DNA of 64,000 bases from Hyunsoonleella ulvae (GTDB taxonomy: Bacteria > Bacteroidota > Bacteroidia > Flavobacteriales > Flavobacteriaceae). Under the pieces are notes generated by a model. It was not told the origin of the DNA. It did not search any database and was given only the letters and a program-made list of their open reading frames with translations. The stretch is from positions 62,001-126,000 of the forward strand of contig NZ_JAEPJQ010000002.1 in the NCBI RefSeq assembly GCF_016827605.1. Direction: 5' to 3'. Below are positions 27,226 through 35,594 of the stretch, piece by piece; position 1 is the first letter of the stretch, and each line of letters starts with the position of its first letter. A program made the position numbers and the translations under genes.

Positions 27226-28164
27226 TTATTTATCTTCTGAAGGTTTTGAAACAATATGGATATCACGTTGTGGAAATGGAATTTTAATGTCGTGTGCTCT
27301 AAATAAGCGGTCTATTTCAAATCTTATATCACTTTTCGGAATTACTCCTATAAAACTATCATTAAGCGTGAATACCAATTTAAATTCCAGAGCACTATCC
27401 CCAAAATTTTCGAATAATACCAAGGGGGCTGGATGTTTTAGTACCATGTCATGAGAATCGGCTGCTTTTAGCAATACATCTTTTACCAAATTAACATCAC
27501 TACCATAGGCCACACCAACCGATACACTCTCTCGTGTTAGCTTACCATTTTGGGTCCAGTTATATAGACTATTGGTTAGGTATTGATGATTAGGGATAAT
27601 TAGTACTTTATTATCTATGGTAACCGCTCTTGTGGTCCGTAATTTTATTTCTTCAACACGCCCTACTTTCCCCTCTAATTCTACAATATCGCCAACTTGA
27701 ACAGAACGGTCTATCAAAATAAAAATCCCAGAAATAATATCTTGAAAAAGGGTCTGTAGAGCTAAGCCTATACCTATTAATAACGCTGCTGAAGCCGCAA
27801 AGATAGCTGTGATATTAAAACCACTAGCGTCCAACACTACCAGCATTACTACAAGATATATAACCCATCGTGTAAAGGAAAACACTGTATTGAACTTAAC
27901 CTTATCTTCTTGTGGTAGCCTTCTGGTAACTATTTTTTTTACCCACCTTAACAAAAAGGTAGTAAGTATCATTACCAAGATAACCAAAAGTAAATATTTT
28001 ACCCTGAGTACTATTTGATGTGCATCAGCTCCTGTACCATAGGTAAAATCTACAATTTTAAAATTTAGAAACTCCTGGATTGCTTGTCCTACAGAGGAGT
28101 CTTGCAATACCTCTTCTATAGCGCCTACTTCACTTTGTATGTTATCCTTAGATGTTTCTTGCAT
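27226..28164 (-). CDS. Small-conductance mechanosensitive channel (MscS family)
   Basis: An inner-membrane channel that releases solutes on hypo-osmotic shock. The ATG at 28164 shares its A with the permease stop (TAATG overlap), indicating translational coupling; an alternative GTG five codons upstream exists. The 312-residue protein has three membrane segments. The pore-lining third one is Gly/Ala rich (ASAALLIGIGLALQTLFQDIISGIF, about residues 130-155). It is followed by the MscS beta domain (VQVGDIVELEGKVGRVEEIKLRTT) and the alpha/beta C-domain. It sits in an envelope-themed minus-strand run. Confidence 0.93.
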   Translation of the reverse strand: MQETSKDNIQSEVGAIEEVLQDSSVGQAIQEFLNFKIVDFTYGTGADAHQIVLRVKYLLLVILVMILTTFLLRWVKKIVTRRLPQEDKVKFNTVFSFTRWVIYLVVMLVVLDASGFNITAIFAASAALLIGIGLALQTLFQDIISGIFILIDRSVQVGDIVELEGKVGRVEEIKLRTTRAVTIDNKVLIIPNHQYLTNSLYNWTQNGKLTRESVSVGVAYGSDVNLVKDVLLKAADSHDMVLKHPAPLVLFENFGDSALEFKLVFTLNDSFIGVIPKSDIRFEIDRLFRAHDIKIPFPQRDIHIVSKPSEDK

Positions 28165-29480
28165 TAGTATTTTATCCACTTTAAAAGTTCCTTGTAAGTA
28201 GGTTTTTTACCATACATTAAAATACCTACTCTATAAATTTTTGCAGCAAACCAAACTGTAAAAATAAAAGTACCTATTAATAACCCTAAAGATAGTAGTT
28301 GTTGCCAAATAGGTACACCAAAGGGTATACGCATTAGCATAACTACTGGGGAGGTAAAAGGTATAAATGAAAACACCGTGGATACTGTTCCATGTGGATC
28401 TTCTATTACCGTAAAAATACCAATGTACACCGCTAAAATCAAAGGCATTAAAATAGGTAACATAAATTGCTGCGTATCGGTCTCATTATCAACCGCAGCG
28501 CCAATAGAGGCATAAAGCGAACTGTATAATAAATACCCACTAATAAAAAATAATATAAAGGCAATTATGAGATTAGTTAATGGTAAATTGAAAAAACTCT
28601 TTATCCCTTCAAGAAAATCAGCATTAAATCCAGTCTGATTAATTAGTTGATCCATAATATCTTGCTGAGGGGTTCTAAATTGACTTATATCTATTCCTAA
28701 AATAAGTGAAAGCACTAAAATAAATATGCTACCCAAAATTAACCAAATAGCAAATTGCGTAAGTCCCGCCAAAGAGGTTCCAATAATTTTACCTAACATT
28801 AATTGTACAGGTTTTACTGAAGACACAATAACTTCAATAATCCTACTGGTTTTTTCTTCTATAACACTTCGCATAATCATATTGCCATAAATAATGATAA
28901 ACATAAACAGCAAGTAACCAGCTGCGCCACCAAAAATAAGTTTGATGATGCTATCTGTTTTAGATGATGTCTCACCAGCAAAATTCTCTTGAAAAATATC
29001 TACTTTTACTTTTGATGCTTCTATTTCGTCGACATCAATACCAACATTTTTATAATTAATTAATGTTAGATGCTTTTCTATTTTATTTTCTAAGTTAGGT
29101 ATTGTAGATATTGACGGAGACTCTTCTGAATAAAATTTTATTCCTTTTGATAAGGTTTCTATATTTGAAGCATCTTTTATATGTAATAAACCATATCCTG
29201 AAGTTTCTGTTACCAACGTTTTGGCATCTTCTAAGGACATGTCGTCATCTAAAAAATTATAAGTGGTATTATCAGTACTTTTGAAGATATCTTTCACTTT
29301 GCCAGATTCATCCAAGATTGAAATTGTTCGCACCTTGTCTTTATTTAATTGTGATAAATAAGCGACAATACTTATAAAAGCAATCATGATAATAGGACTT
29401 AAAATTGTCATTATTATAAAGGACTTATTCTTAACCTTAGATAAATATTCACGTTTAATGATAAGTGGTAAATGATTCAT
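28164..29480 (-). CDS. ABC-2 type permease (NatB-like)
   Basis: A 438-residue inner-membrane permease. It has one N-terminal membrane segment (residues about 20-42), a large extracytoplasmic domain (45-190) and then five to six membrane segments, ending in a cytoplasmic KKPTYKELLKWIKY tail. This layout is typical of ABC-2 permeases of the NatB/YhaP type. The adjacent ATPase gene ends 2 bases upstream, so they form a pair. NatAB exports Na+ in Bacillus (established); the substrate here is not determinable. Confidence 0.88.
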   Translation of the reverse strand: MNHLPLIIKREYLSKVKNKSFIIMTILSPIIMIAFISIVAYLSQLNKDKVRTISILDESGKVKDIFKSTDNTTYNFLDDDMSLEDAKTLVTETSGYGLLHIKDASNIETLSKGIKFYSEESPSISTIPNLENKIEKHLTLINYKNVGIDVDEIEASKVKVDIFQENFAGETSSKTDSIIKLIFGGAAGYLLFMFIIIYGNMIMRSVIEEKTSRIIEVIVSSVKPVQLMLGKIIGTSLAGLTQFAIWLILGSIFILVLSLILGIDISQFRTPQQDIMDQLINQTGFNADFLEGIKSFFNLPLTNLIIAFILFFISGYLLYSSLYASIGAAVDNETDTQQFMLPILMPLILAVYIGIFTVIEDPHGTVSTVFSFIPFTSPVVMLMRIPFGVPIWQQLLSLGLLIGTFIFTVWFAAKIYRVGILMYGKKPTYKELLKWIKY

Positions 29481-29482
29481 AA

Positions 29483-30418
29483 TTACTGTAGGTTATTGTT
29501 AGTTACTGTTTGTATAAAAATATCATTAACACTGGGTATAAGCTCAACAAAATGAGACACTTCTCCTTGAGACAACAAGAAACTCAATAAATCTTTAGAT
29601 GATTGATTTTCAGATATTTTCACATTTAACTTCAACTCATCATTTAAGGTTTTAAAACTAGCGGAAGATGTAACAAATTTATCTGACAACATTTTTTCTA
29701 GTGCTACATTATCATTGGAATTTATACCAACTTCAAACGTATTGGATTTATATGCTCGTTTCACATCTAAAATCTTTCCATCTAAAATTTTGTTAGATTT
29801 ATGGATAAGCGCTATATCATCACAAAGTTCCTCTACCGATTCCATTCTATGTGTTGAAAAGATAACAGTAGCTCCATTATCGCGAAGTCTTAAAATTTCA
29901 TCTTTAATTAAATTAGCATTTATGGGATCAAAACCAGAAAAAGGCTCATCAAAAATTAATAGCTTAGGCTCATGCAATACGGTAACCACAAACTGTATTT
30001 TTTGAGCCATTCCTTTTGAAAGCTCTTGAATTTTCTTGTTCCACCAGTCCCCAATTTCTAATCTATCAAACCAATACTTAAGTCGTTCTTTAGCTACCGC
30101 TTTACTTAATCCTTTTAATTGTGCCAAATACATCGCTTGCTCTCCTACTTTCATAGATTTGTACAAACCGCGTTCCTCTGGTAAATAACCAATATCCTTT
30201 ATATGCGATTCGTTTAAAGGTTCTCCATCTAAAACAACACTGCCTGAATCTGGTAAAGTAATTTGATTTATAATTCTGATTAAAGTGGTTTTTCCTGCCC
30301 CATTAGGACCTAAAAGCCCATAAATACTACCTTTAGGTACGGTTATAGAAACATTGTTTAATGCTGTAAAATTCCCGAACTTTTTACTAGCACCATTAAC
30401 TTCCAATAGTTTGTCCAT
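29483..30418 (-). CDS. ABC transporter ATP-binding protein (NatA-like)
   Basis: ATPase partner of the ABC-2 permease. Start at the ATG (MDKLLEVNG); a TTG two codons upstream would add MC only. It has 311 residues. Walker A GPNGAGKTT is near residues 37-45, the signature LSKGMAQK near 134, and Walker B LLIFDEPFSGFDP near 154, followed by the H-loop STHRME. The ~80-residue C-terminal extension is of the DUF4162 type found in exporters of this group. It heads the run ATPase-permease-mscS-barrel-regulator-ppk2. Confidence 0.92.
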   Translation of the reverse strand: MDKLLEVNGASKKFGNFTALNNVSITVPKGSIYGLLGPNGAGKTTLIRIINQITLPDSGSVVLDGEPLNESHIKDIGYLPEERGLYKSMKVGEQAMYLAQLKGLSKAVAKERLKYWFDRLEIGDWWNKKIQELSKGMAQKIQFVVTVLHEPKLLIFDEPFSGFDPINANLIKDEILRLRDNGATVIFSTHRMESVEELCDDIALIHKSNKILDGKILDVKRAYKSNTFEVGINSNDNVALEKMLSDKFVTSSASFKTLNDELKLNVKISENQSSKDLLSFLLSQGEVSHFVELIPSVNDIFIQTVTNNNLQ

Positions 30419-30424
30419 GCACAA

Positions 30425-30891
30425 TTTTTAATTAAAAGAAATGTAAAGATATTAAATGTATGTGAGTTCATTAAACTCTAAACAAGTAAATTAATTGGGA
30501 AAAATTGACAATACTACTACCTTGATTTAGGATTTATCATTAAAAAATGATAACCTATTAACTCGCAGAAAAGACGGAATTATGTTGAGTTTGGTACAAA
30601 AACAAAACCCATCCTTAATTAAAACTAAGGATGGGAAAAAAATTGCTATGAAAAAGAAAAATTATCACTAATGTTAATTAGCGATAATCAAATATAGTTT
30701 TTTTTTCTTAACTAATAGCAAAACTATTAAGATAAGTTGTGCCTCACACAAAAAATTCCATTTTACTACGGATTTTTTTTAATCTATTGCACTATCTTCA
30801 ATCTTATCATGAATATGATAAAAAATCTAAAGTTAGATCGGTAATAATCTTAGTTTAGAAAACTAATTATAAAGTTGCCTGCACAGAATGT
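30425..30891. other. Intergenic region of about 470 bp with two hairpins
   Basis: No plausible gene. It separates the start of the ABC operon from the 3' end of dnaJ, both on the minus strand. It contains a terminator hairpin (30608-30635) and a second hairpin (30661-30688, 12-bp arms with one mismatch, GTTA loop) followed by a T-run on the plus strand. The sequence between dnaJ and these hairpins is AT-rich with no further structure that I can see. Confidence 0.6.
30608..30635 (-). terminator. Hairpin terminator downstream of dnaJ
   Basis: A 10-bp perfect stem (CCCATCCTTA with TAAGGATGGG) and 8-base loop. It is flanked by A-rich sequence on the left, giving TTTTGTTTTTG on the minus strand, and A7 on the right, so it could act in both directions. 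It lies about 260 bases beyond the dnaJ stop, implying a long 3' UTR or termination of an undetected RNA. Confidence 0.6.
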
Positions 30892-32010
30892 TTAAGAAAA
30901 CATATCTTTTACTTTTTCAAAAAATGACTTATCTGAACTCTCTGGCTTTGGGGAAAAATGATCATCTTCTAACATCGCCTCGAAAAACTCACGTTGTTCT
31001 TTGTTAAGTGTTTTTGGTGTCCAAACATTTACATGAACCAACAAGTCTCCTTTACCATAACCATTTAAACTAGGAATACCTTTTCCGCGCAAGCGTAAAA
31101 TCTTTCCAGATTGTACACCAGCTTCAACTTTAATACGAACCTTGCCTGTAACGGTGTCAATTTCTTTGGAAGTTCCTAGTACAGCCTCTGGGAAACTTAC
31201 ATATAAATCGTAATGTAAATTATCGCCTTCTCTTTGTAATCGTGGGTGTTCTGTCTCTTCTACGGCTACTAACAGGTCTCCTGAAATACCATTACCGGGA
31301 GCTTCATTACCTTTACCTGATACCTTAAGCTGCATACCGTCTACCACACCTGCAGGTATTTTTATAGAAACTGTTTCTTCATTTACTTTTAAACCTTGGG
31401 CATCGGCATCAGCTGGTTTTCTATCGATAATTTGTCCAGAACCACCACATACATTACAGGGTGCAGAAGTTTGCATTCTACCTAATATGGTATTTGTAAT
31501 TCTGGTTACTTGTCCTGTGCCTTGACATGTAGAACATGTTTTATATGTAGTACCTGGTGCTTGTACTTTACGTTTAACCTTAATTTTTTTCTCTACACCA
31601 TTAGCAATCTCTTCCAAGGTTAACTTAACGCGTATACGAAGATTACTCCCTTTTACACGACGTTGGCCACCAGCACCTCCAAAACCAGAGAATCCGCCAC
31701 CGCCAAAAGCACCACCAAAAATGTCTCCAAACTGGCTAAAGATATCATCCATGTTCATACCACCGCCTCCAAAGCCACCGCCACCTTCAAAAGCTTGATG
31801 ACCAAACTGATCGTAACGGGCCTTTTTATCGGGATCACTTAATATCTCGTATGCCTCAGCCGCTTCTTTAAATTTAGCCTCTGCTTCTTTATCATCTGGA
31901 TTTTTATCTGGATGAAACTCGATAGCTTTCTTTCTGTAAGCTTTTTTTATCTCACCGGCACTAGCACCTTTACTTACTCCTAAAACTTCGTAATAATCTC
32001 TCTTCGCCAT
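30892..32010 (-). CDS. dnaJ: Chaperone DnaJ with a reduced zinc-finger domain
   Basis: Hsp40 co-chaperone that stimulates DnaK ATPase. It has 372 residues. The J-domain (1-70) carries HPD at residues 33-35, followed by a Gly/Phe-rich linker and a C-terminal substrate-binding beta region. The central cysteine-rich domain has only two CxxCxGxG repeats (CSTCQGTG and CNVCGGSG) instead of four. By their spacing and the QVTR context they correspond to repeats 2 and 3, which form zinc centre II; repeats 1 and 4 are missing. From memory other flavobacterial DnaJ proteins are similar. The gene lies 9 bases after grpE in one operon. Confidence 0.96.
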   Translation of the reverse strand: MAKRDYYEVLGVSKGASAGEIKKAYRKKAIEFHPDKNPDDKEAEAKFKEAAEAYEILSDPDKKARYDQFGHQAFEGGGGFGGGGMNMDDIFSQFGDIFGGAFGGGGFSGFGGAGGQRRVKGSNLRIRVKLTLEEIANGVEKKIKVKRKVQAPGTTYKTCSTCQGTGQVTRITNTILGRMQTSAPCNVCGGSGQIIDRKPADADAQGLKVNEETVSIKIPAGVVDGMQLKVSGKGNEAPGNGISGDLLVAVEETEHPRLQREGDNLHYDLYVSFPEAVLGTSKEIDTVTGKVRIKVEAGVQSGKILRLRGKGIPSLNGYGKGDLLVHVNVWTPKTLNKEQREFFEAMLEDDHFSPKPESSDKSFFEKVKDMFS

Positions 32011-32019
32011 GATTTTGTT

Positions 32020-32586
32020 TTATTGACCAACAACTACTTTTGGAAAACGAATGATGGTATCTCCTAATTTATACCCTTTTTCAACAACATCAACTACTTT
32101 ACCTTTTAAATCATCACTAGGCGCTGGGATTTGTGTGATAGCTGTATGTACTTCTGCATCAAAAGTATCGCCTTTGGCGACTTCTGCCACAGAAAGCCCT
32201 TTCTTCTCAAGTGTTGATAATAATTTTTGGTAAATTAACAACACCCCTTTTCTTAATTCTTCTGCTTCTTTATCGTCTTCAATGTGAGTTAAAGCACGTT
32301 CAAAATCATCAAGAACAGGCAATAATTCTAACATTATTTCTTTACCTGCTGTTTTAAACAATTCTACTCGCTCTCTGGAAGTGCGCTTCTTATAGTTTTC
32401 AAATTCAGCAAATAAGCGCAAAAACTTATCCTTTTCTCCTTGGAGTTCTTCTTTTAATTTATCTTCAACAGATATTTCCTCTGTTGGTACTTCAGTGGTC
32501 TCTTGCTCTTCAACCGCTACTGCGTCGTTTTCTATGCCGTTAGCTTCCTCTGCTTTTATATCCTTTTCTTTGTTTTTCTTACTCAT
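32020..32586 (-). CDS. grpE: Nucleotide exchange factor GrpE
   Basis: Dimeric nucleotide exchange factor for DnaK. It has 188 residues. An acidic, disordered N-terminus (about 1-45) is followed by the long coiled-coil (LKEELQGEKDKFLRLFAEFENYKKRT), the four-helix region with LLPVLDDFERAL, and the C-terminal beta domain ending KGYKLGDTIIRFPKVVV, the family signature. It is the first gene of the grpE-dnaJ operon, with a combined promoter-like element at 32620-32635. Confidence 0.96.
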   Translation of the reverse strand: MSKKNKEKDIKAEEANGIENDAVAVEEQETTEVPTEEISVEDKLKEELQGEKDKFLRLFAEFENYKKRTSRERVELFKTAGKEIMLELLPVLDDFERALTHIEDDKEAEELRKGVLLIYQKLLSTLEKKGLSVAEVAKGDTFDAEVHTAITQIPAPSDDLKGKVVDVVEKGYKLGDTIIRFPKVVVGQ

Positions 32587-32619
32587 TGTACATTACATTA
32601 ATACTGCTATATTTCGGTT

Positions 32620-32635
32620 GGCAAAAGTACTGCCA
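32620..32635 (-). promoter_or_regulatory. grpE-dnaJ promoter element: -7 box inside a -24/-12-like motif
   Basis: On the minus strand TGGCAGTACTTTTGCC can be read two ways. TACTTTTG (32622-32629) is a perfect -7 element. The whole string also fits the sigma-54 pattern with GG, ten bases, then GC (TGGCA-N6-TTGC). It is also a TGGCA-N7-TGCCA inverted repeat with the flanking T. Either promoter reading would give a leader of about 25-30 bases. Confidence 0.5.
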
Positions 32636-32655
32636 TTATTACTAAAATGCCATAT

Positions 32656-32670
32656 TGTCACAACTTTTTT
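32656..32670 (+). promoter_or_regulatory. TGTCACAACTTTTTT element in the grpE/yceI divergent region
   Basis: This sequence is nearly identical to TGTCACACTTTTTG found on the minus strand just upstream of the dnaK promoter motif (41964-41985). It could be a shared regulatory element or chance similarity in T-rich DNA. Confidence 0.25.
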
Positions 32671-32719
32671 TAACAAAATTTTTGTTTAACTTTTTTTTTA
32701 TTCTATGAAACAAATTAGT

Positions 32720-32727
32720 TACATTTG
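32720..32727 (+). promoter_or_regulatory. -7 promoter element of the YceI lipoprotein gene
   Basis: TACATTTG is a perfect TAnnTTTG match 28 bases before the ATG. No clear -33 TTG at the expected distance; the region is T-rich. Confidence 0.55.
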
Positions 32728-32754
32728 ATTTTTAAACACTAAAAACTATAAAAA

Positions 32755-33411
32755 ATGAAAAAGAGTTTTAAAACTATACTTTTCCTAAGTGTAATTAGTA
32801 TTGCACTCGTATCATGTAAAGATAAAGCTAAAGAAGCTGAAACATCCACTGCTGAAGAAGTAGCCGAAGCCAAAGTAGAAGCCGTAAAATATGTTGCTGA
32901 TGCCAGTGCTTCTACCATAGAATGGAAAGGATTTAAGCCCGCAGGAACACATAATGGTGTGGTAAATTTAGAATCAGGTGTGATTAATATGAATGGTTCT
33001 GATGTTGAAAGTGGATCTTTCCTAGCAGACATGACATCTATTACCGTTCTGGATATTCCTGCTGATAAGAAAGGCAATGCAGATTTAGTTGGCCACTTAA
33101 AGAGTCCTGATTTTTTTGATGTGGAAAACCACGCAAATGCCGCTTTCGAAATTACAGGTTTAAGTGATGCTGAAGGTAAAACAATGTTATCTGGTAATTT
33201 AGCCATAAAAGGTATTAAACAAAATATCACTTTTCCTGTAAGTGTAACTACAGCTGAAGACACTATAACACTTACAAGTGAAGCGTTTACCATAGATAGG
33301 ACTAAATGGGACATAAAATATAAGTCTAAATCTATTTTTGGTGATTTAGGGGATAAGTTCATCAATGATGATATTGAACTTAAAATAAATATCACGGCCA
33401 AAAAAGCTTGA
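32755..33411 (+). CDS. YceI-family lipoprotein
   Basis: A 218-residue envelope lipoprotein. The signal peptide ends in lipobox LVSC with Cys21 as the lipidation site. A ~25-residue Ala/Glu-rich linker follows, then the YceI lipocalin-like barrel (from about residue 48: TIEWKGFKPAGTHNGVVNLESG, then SGSFLADMTSITV, and HLKSPDFFDVENHANAAFEIT near 115). YceI proteins bind long-chain isoprenoid or fatty lipids such as polyprenyl quinone precursors. It has its own -7 promoter and is closed by a strong terminator, so it is monocistronic. Confidence 0.93.
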   Translation: MKKSFKTILFLSVISIALVSCKDKAKEAETSTAEEVAEAKVEAVKYVADASASTIEWKGFKPAGTHNGVVNLESGVINMNGSDVESGSFLADMTSITVLDIPADKKGNADLVGHLKSPDFFDVENHANAAFEITGLSDAEGKTMLSGNLAIKGIKQNITFPVSVTTAEDTITLTSEAFTIDRTKWDIKYKSKSIFGDLGDKFINDDIELKINITAKKA

Positions 33412-33440
33412 TTTTAAGAGTAGTGACTAACTCAAATTAA

Positions 33441-33472
33441 TTTAAAAACCACCTTTTCAAGGTGGTTTTTTT
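33441..33472 (+). terminator. Terminator of the YceI gene
   Basis: AACCACCTT and AAGGTGGTT form a 9-bp stem with a TTC loop, extendable through flanking A/T bases, and a seven-T tail. It lies 30 bases beyond the stop. Confidence 0.9.
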
Positions 33473-33570
33473 GTACTAATACCTAAATTGAAGTAATAAC
33501 ATTTTATTAAGATATTACCTATCAATATTTCCATACTTTTAAAGCACAATCAAAAAAAAACTAAAATATT

Positions 33571-33933
33571 ATGAGCACACAAGACGTAGCAAACCAATGG
33601 GCACAAATGTGTCGAGAGGGAAAAAATTTAGAATGTATCCAAGAGCTTTATGGTGATAATGTAACCAGTAAAGAAATGCCAGGAGTACCTTATGGGGAAG
33701 TGGTAACAGGCAAACAAGAGGTTTACGAAAAAAGTAAGCAGTGGTTAGATAATGTTGTGGAGTTTCATGGTGGAGACATCAGCGACCCAGTTATTGCTGG
33801 TAATCATTTTACAACTAAGATGAGTTTTGACGTTACATTTAAAGATAGAGGAAGACAACAAATGGAAGAAGTTTGTGTATTTGAGGTTAACGACGGAAAA
33901 ATTGTTTTTGAGCAGTTCTTTTACACAATGTAA
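33571..33933 (+). CDS. SnoaL-like / NTF2-fold protein
   Basis: A 120-residue soluble protein with the cone-shaped NTF2 or SnoaL-like fold: N-terminal helices (STQDVANQWAQMCREGK), an LYGDNVTSKEMPG loop, the VVTGKQEVYEKSKQWLDNV helix, then beta strands ending KIVFEQFFYTM. Such proteins range from small-molecule isomerases to non-enzymatic binding proteins. No catalytic residues can be assigned with confidence. It is monocistronic, bounded by the YceI terminator upstream and its own hairpin downstream. Confidence 0.85.
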   Translation: MSTQDVANQWAQMCREGKNLECIQELYGDNVTSKEMPGVPYGEVVTGKQEVYEKSKQWLDNVVEFHGGDISDPVIAGNHFTTKMSFDVTFKDRGRQQMEEVCVFEVNDGKIVFEQFFYTM

Positions 33934-33957
33934 ACTCTAAAAGTTTTAAAAAACATT

Positions 33958-33986
33958 GCCTCATTCAATTAGAGTGAGGCTTTTTT
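33958..33986 (+). terminator. Terminator after the SnoaL-like gene
   Basis: GCCTCATTC pairs with GAGTGAGGC (9 bp including one G-T pair), with an AATTA loop and six T. Confidence 0.9.
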
Positions 33987-34075
33987 GTACCCTAAACAAA
34001 TATTTTTCATGTGATATCTTTCTTACTCATTTAAAAAATATTATATTTAACGTAAGTAACCAACACCCTTGTACC

Positions 34076-34459
34076 ATGAGAAAGCTAGTTTTTTTACTGT
34101 TTTCTATGTTCTTCCTAAGTACTTTTGGTCAAGAAATATCATGTTCTGATTTTAGAACAGGTAATTTTGAGTATGATAATACCTCTTATTCCGCATGGAA
34201 AATTACCAGAACTAACTCTGAACAAATTGAGACTAATACCTCTACTGGTCTTATCATACATAATGATATTGAGTGGCTATCAGACTGTGAATTTAAATTG
34301 ACTTGTAGTAAAGTATCACAAAAGGAATATGAATACGCAGTTGGTAAAGTGTTTAAAATTATAATTACAGATACTGCAAAAAACGGTTATACCTGTATTA
34401 TGAAACAGGGTAACACTCAGGCTAATGATATGACATTTAAAATGATCATCTCTAAATAA
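34076..34459 (+). CDS. Small secreted hypothetical protein
   Basis: The frame is open from 33956, but that part runs through the preceding terminator. The ATG at 34076 starts a clear signal peptide (RKLVFLLFSMFFLSTFGQE), so it is taken as the start, giving 127 residues. The mature part is about 108 residues with several cysteines (SCSDFR, SDCEFKLTCSK, YTCIMK), compatible with disulphides, and the pattern suggests a compact beta-rich fold. No sorting domain. I do not recognise the family. A TATATTTA -7-like element lies at 34042-34049. It converges on the flavoprotein gene with 14 bases between stops. Confidence 0.7.
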   Translation: MRKLVFLLFSMFFLSTFGQEISCSDFRTGNFEYDNTSYSAWKITRTNSEQIETNTSTGLIIHNDIEWLSDCEFKLTCSKVSQKEYEYAVGKVFKIIITDTAKNGYTCIMKQGNTQANDMTFKMIISK

Positions 34460-34473
34460 ACGTAAAGAGGTCT

Positions 34474-35421
34474 TTAGCTTACTAACCTTTTTATAATATC
34501 ACTTACTGGTAATATGGCTTTAGTATGTTCTATACTTGGTCCTGCTACCCAAACCGTCTTGTAAGTGGCTTTGGTAGCTGCATTTTTTGTGGCATTCATG
34601 CCAATTGAAAAACGTATCATTTTCACCCACTTTTTTAGCTTTCGGTTTTTATTTAATAGATGCTCTATCCAAGTTGCCTTAGTGCCTATTTTTTGAACAT
34701 AAGGGGTATTTATTACTGTACATGGTGTCCCCGAGATACGTTCTGTCATAACAATGTCGTCTGCTCCAAAATCTACACATGCCTGTTTGTATTCATCAGT
34801 AACGTTAGCTTCTTTAGAGGCTATAAACGGACTTCCTACAGATACGCCTGCAGCTCCATAACTTAGCATTTTATCTATATCTGCCTTGCAACCTACCCCT
34901 CCTGCGGAAATTATCGGGATATTACAATTTGCGGTTAACGTCTTTATTAAGTTCTCTGGAGACATATTACCTCTGTGTCCACCAGCTTCATTGTTTACCG
35001 CTATTATTGCATCTGCTCCCAAACCTTCAACTTTTTTTGCAAACTTTAAATCGGTAACATCACAAAATACTTTTATACCTACTTTATGGGCTTCCTTAAT
35101 AGTTTCTTCTGGGCTACCTAAAGACGTAATAATAAAGTCGCATCCCTCTTCACAAATTACTTCTAACTGCCCTTTGAATTTTACGTTAGACTTGTTCACT
35201 ATTAAATTAAATCCAAAAGATCCGCCCTTGGGTTTAGCGGCTCTTAATTCCCGTAAAGCCACTCGAAGTTCATCCAAAGTTCTATAATTCAGGGCGGGAA
35301 TACATCCAGCGATACCTCCATTCATAGCCTCTTTTACCATTGGCACATTAGACACTAAAAACATGGGGGCTTGAATAATTGGGTACTTAATATGAAGTAA
35401 ATCTGTAAGTGTTGCAGCCAT
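34474..35421 (-). CDS. NPD-type FMN-dependent oxidoreductase (nitronate monooxygenase-like)
   Basis: A 315-residue TIM-barrel flavoprotein of the nitronate monooxygenase / 2-nitropropane dioxygenase group. Characteristic segments are YPIIQAPMFLVSN at the N-terminus, NEAGGHRG near residue 144 (catalytic-His region of the family), IISAGGVG near 172 and GAAGVSVGSPFIASKE near 190 (FMN phosphate site). Annotated family members oxidise alkyl nitronates or reduce quinones and enones; the substrate here is unknown. Its promoter region (-7 TATATTTG) is overlapped by a long palindrome that recurs at the divergent gene, implying repression by a shared regulator. Confidence 0.87.
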   Translation of the reverse strand: MAATLTDLLHIKYPIIQAPMFLVSNVPMVKEAMNGGIAGCIPALNYRTLDELRVALRELRAAKPKGGSFGFNLIVNKSNVKFKGQLEVICEEGCDFIITSLGSPEETIKEAHKVGIKVFCDVTDLKFAKKVEGLGADAIIAVNNEAGGHRGNMSPENLIKTLTANCNIPIISAGGVGCKADIDKMLSYGAAGVSVGSPFIASKEANVTDEYKQACVDFGADDIVMTERISGTPCTVINTPYVQKIGTKATWIEHLLNKNRKLKKWVKMIRFSIGMNATKNAATKATYKTVWVAGPSIEHTKAILPVSDIIKRLVS

Positions 35422-35436
35422 TAAAAATTATTTTAT

Positions 35437-35444
35437 CAAATATA
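35437..35444 (-). promoter_or_regulatory. -7 element of the NPD-type flavoprotein gene
   Basis: On the minus strand TATATTTG is a perfect -7 match, 15 bases before the start codon. The first TATGCATGCATA palindrome begins 4 bases upstream of it and occupies the spacer. Confidence 0.6.
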
Positions 35445-35448
35445 CAAA

Positions 35449-35472
35449 AAATATTATGCATGCATAATATTT
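35449..35472. promoter_or_regulatory. Operator-like 24-bp perfect palindrome (copy 1)
   Basis: A perfect 24-bp palindrome centred on GCA/TGC with core TATTATGCATGCATA. It lies directly upstream of the -7 element of the minus-strand flavoprotein gene, where a repressor would block RNA polymerase. A 15-base core recurs at 35548-35562. Confidence 0.7.
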
Positions 35473-35527
35473 ATAATCAGCAAGTTATATAAACCATACC
35501 AAAAGAATACAATAAAACACTGATAAC

Positions 35528-35541
35528 ATGATAATTATCAT
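35528..35541. repeat. 14-bp palindrome between the two operator copies
   Basis: ATGATAATTATCAT is a perfect palindrome midway in the divergent region. It is AT-rich, so it may be a secondary binding site or chance. Confidence 0.35.
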
Positions 35542-35547
35542 TGTATT

Positions 35548-35562
35548 TATTATGCATGCATA
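35548..35562. promoter_or_regulatory. Operator-like palindrome (copy 2)
   Basis: TATTATGCATGCATA, identical to 15 bases of copy 1, with a 12-bp perfect palindrome at 35551-35562. It ends two bases before TAATTTTA (35565-35572), the probable -7 element of the plus-strand gene. The centres of the two copies are 96 bp apart. Confidence 0.65.
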
Positions 35563-35594
35563 GCTAATTTTACAATCAAATAAACTTTACTATC

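Noticed and set aside
32587-32754. CIRCE (HrcA) operator upstream of grpE
   Set aside because: The canonical TTAGCACTC-N9-GAGTGCTAA repeat is absent here and upstream of dnaK.
32739-33401. Long open frame (220 codons) on the minus strand
   Set aside because: It lies entirely opposite the YceI lipoprotein gene, which has a lipobox, family motifs, promoter and terminator. The antisense frame has no recognisable protein features.
33956-34075. N-terminal 40-codon extension of the small secreted protein gene
   Set aside because: The extension starts inside the terminator of the preceding gene and would bury the signal peptide; the ATG at 34076 is better.
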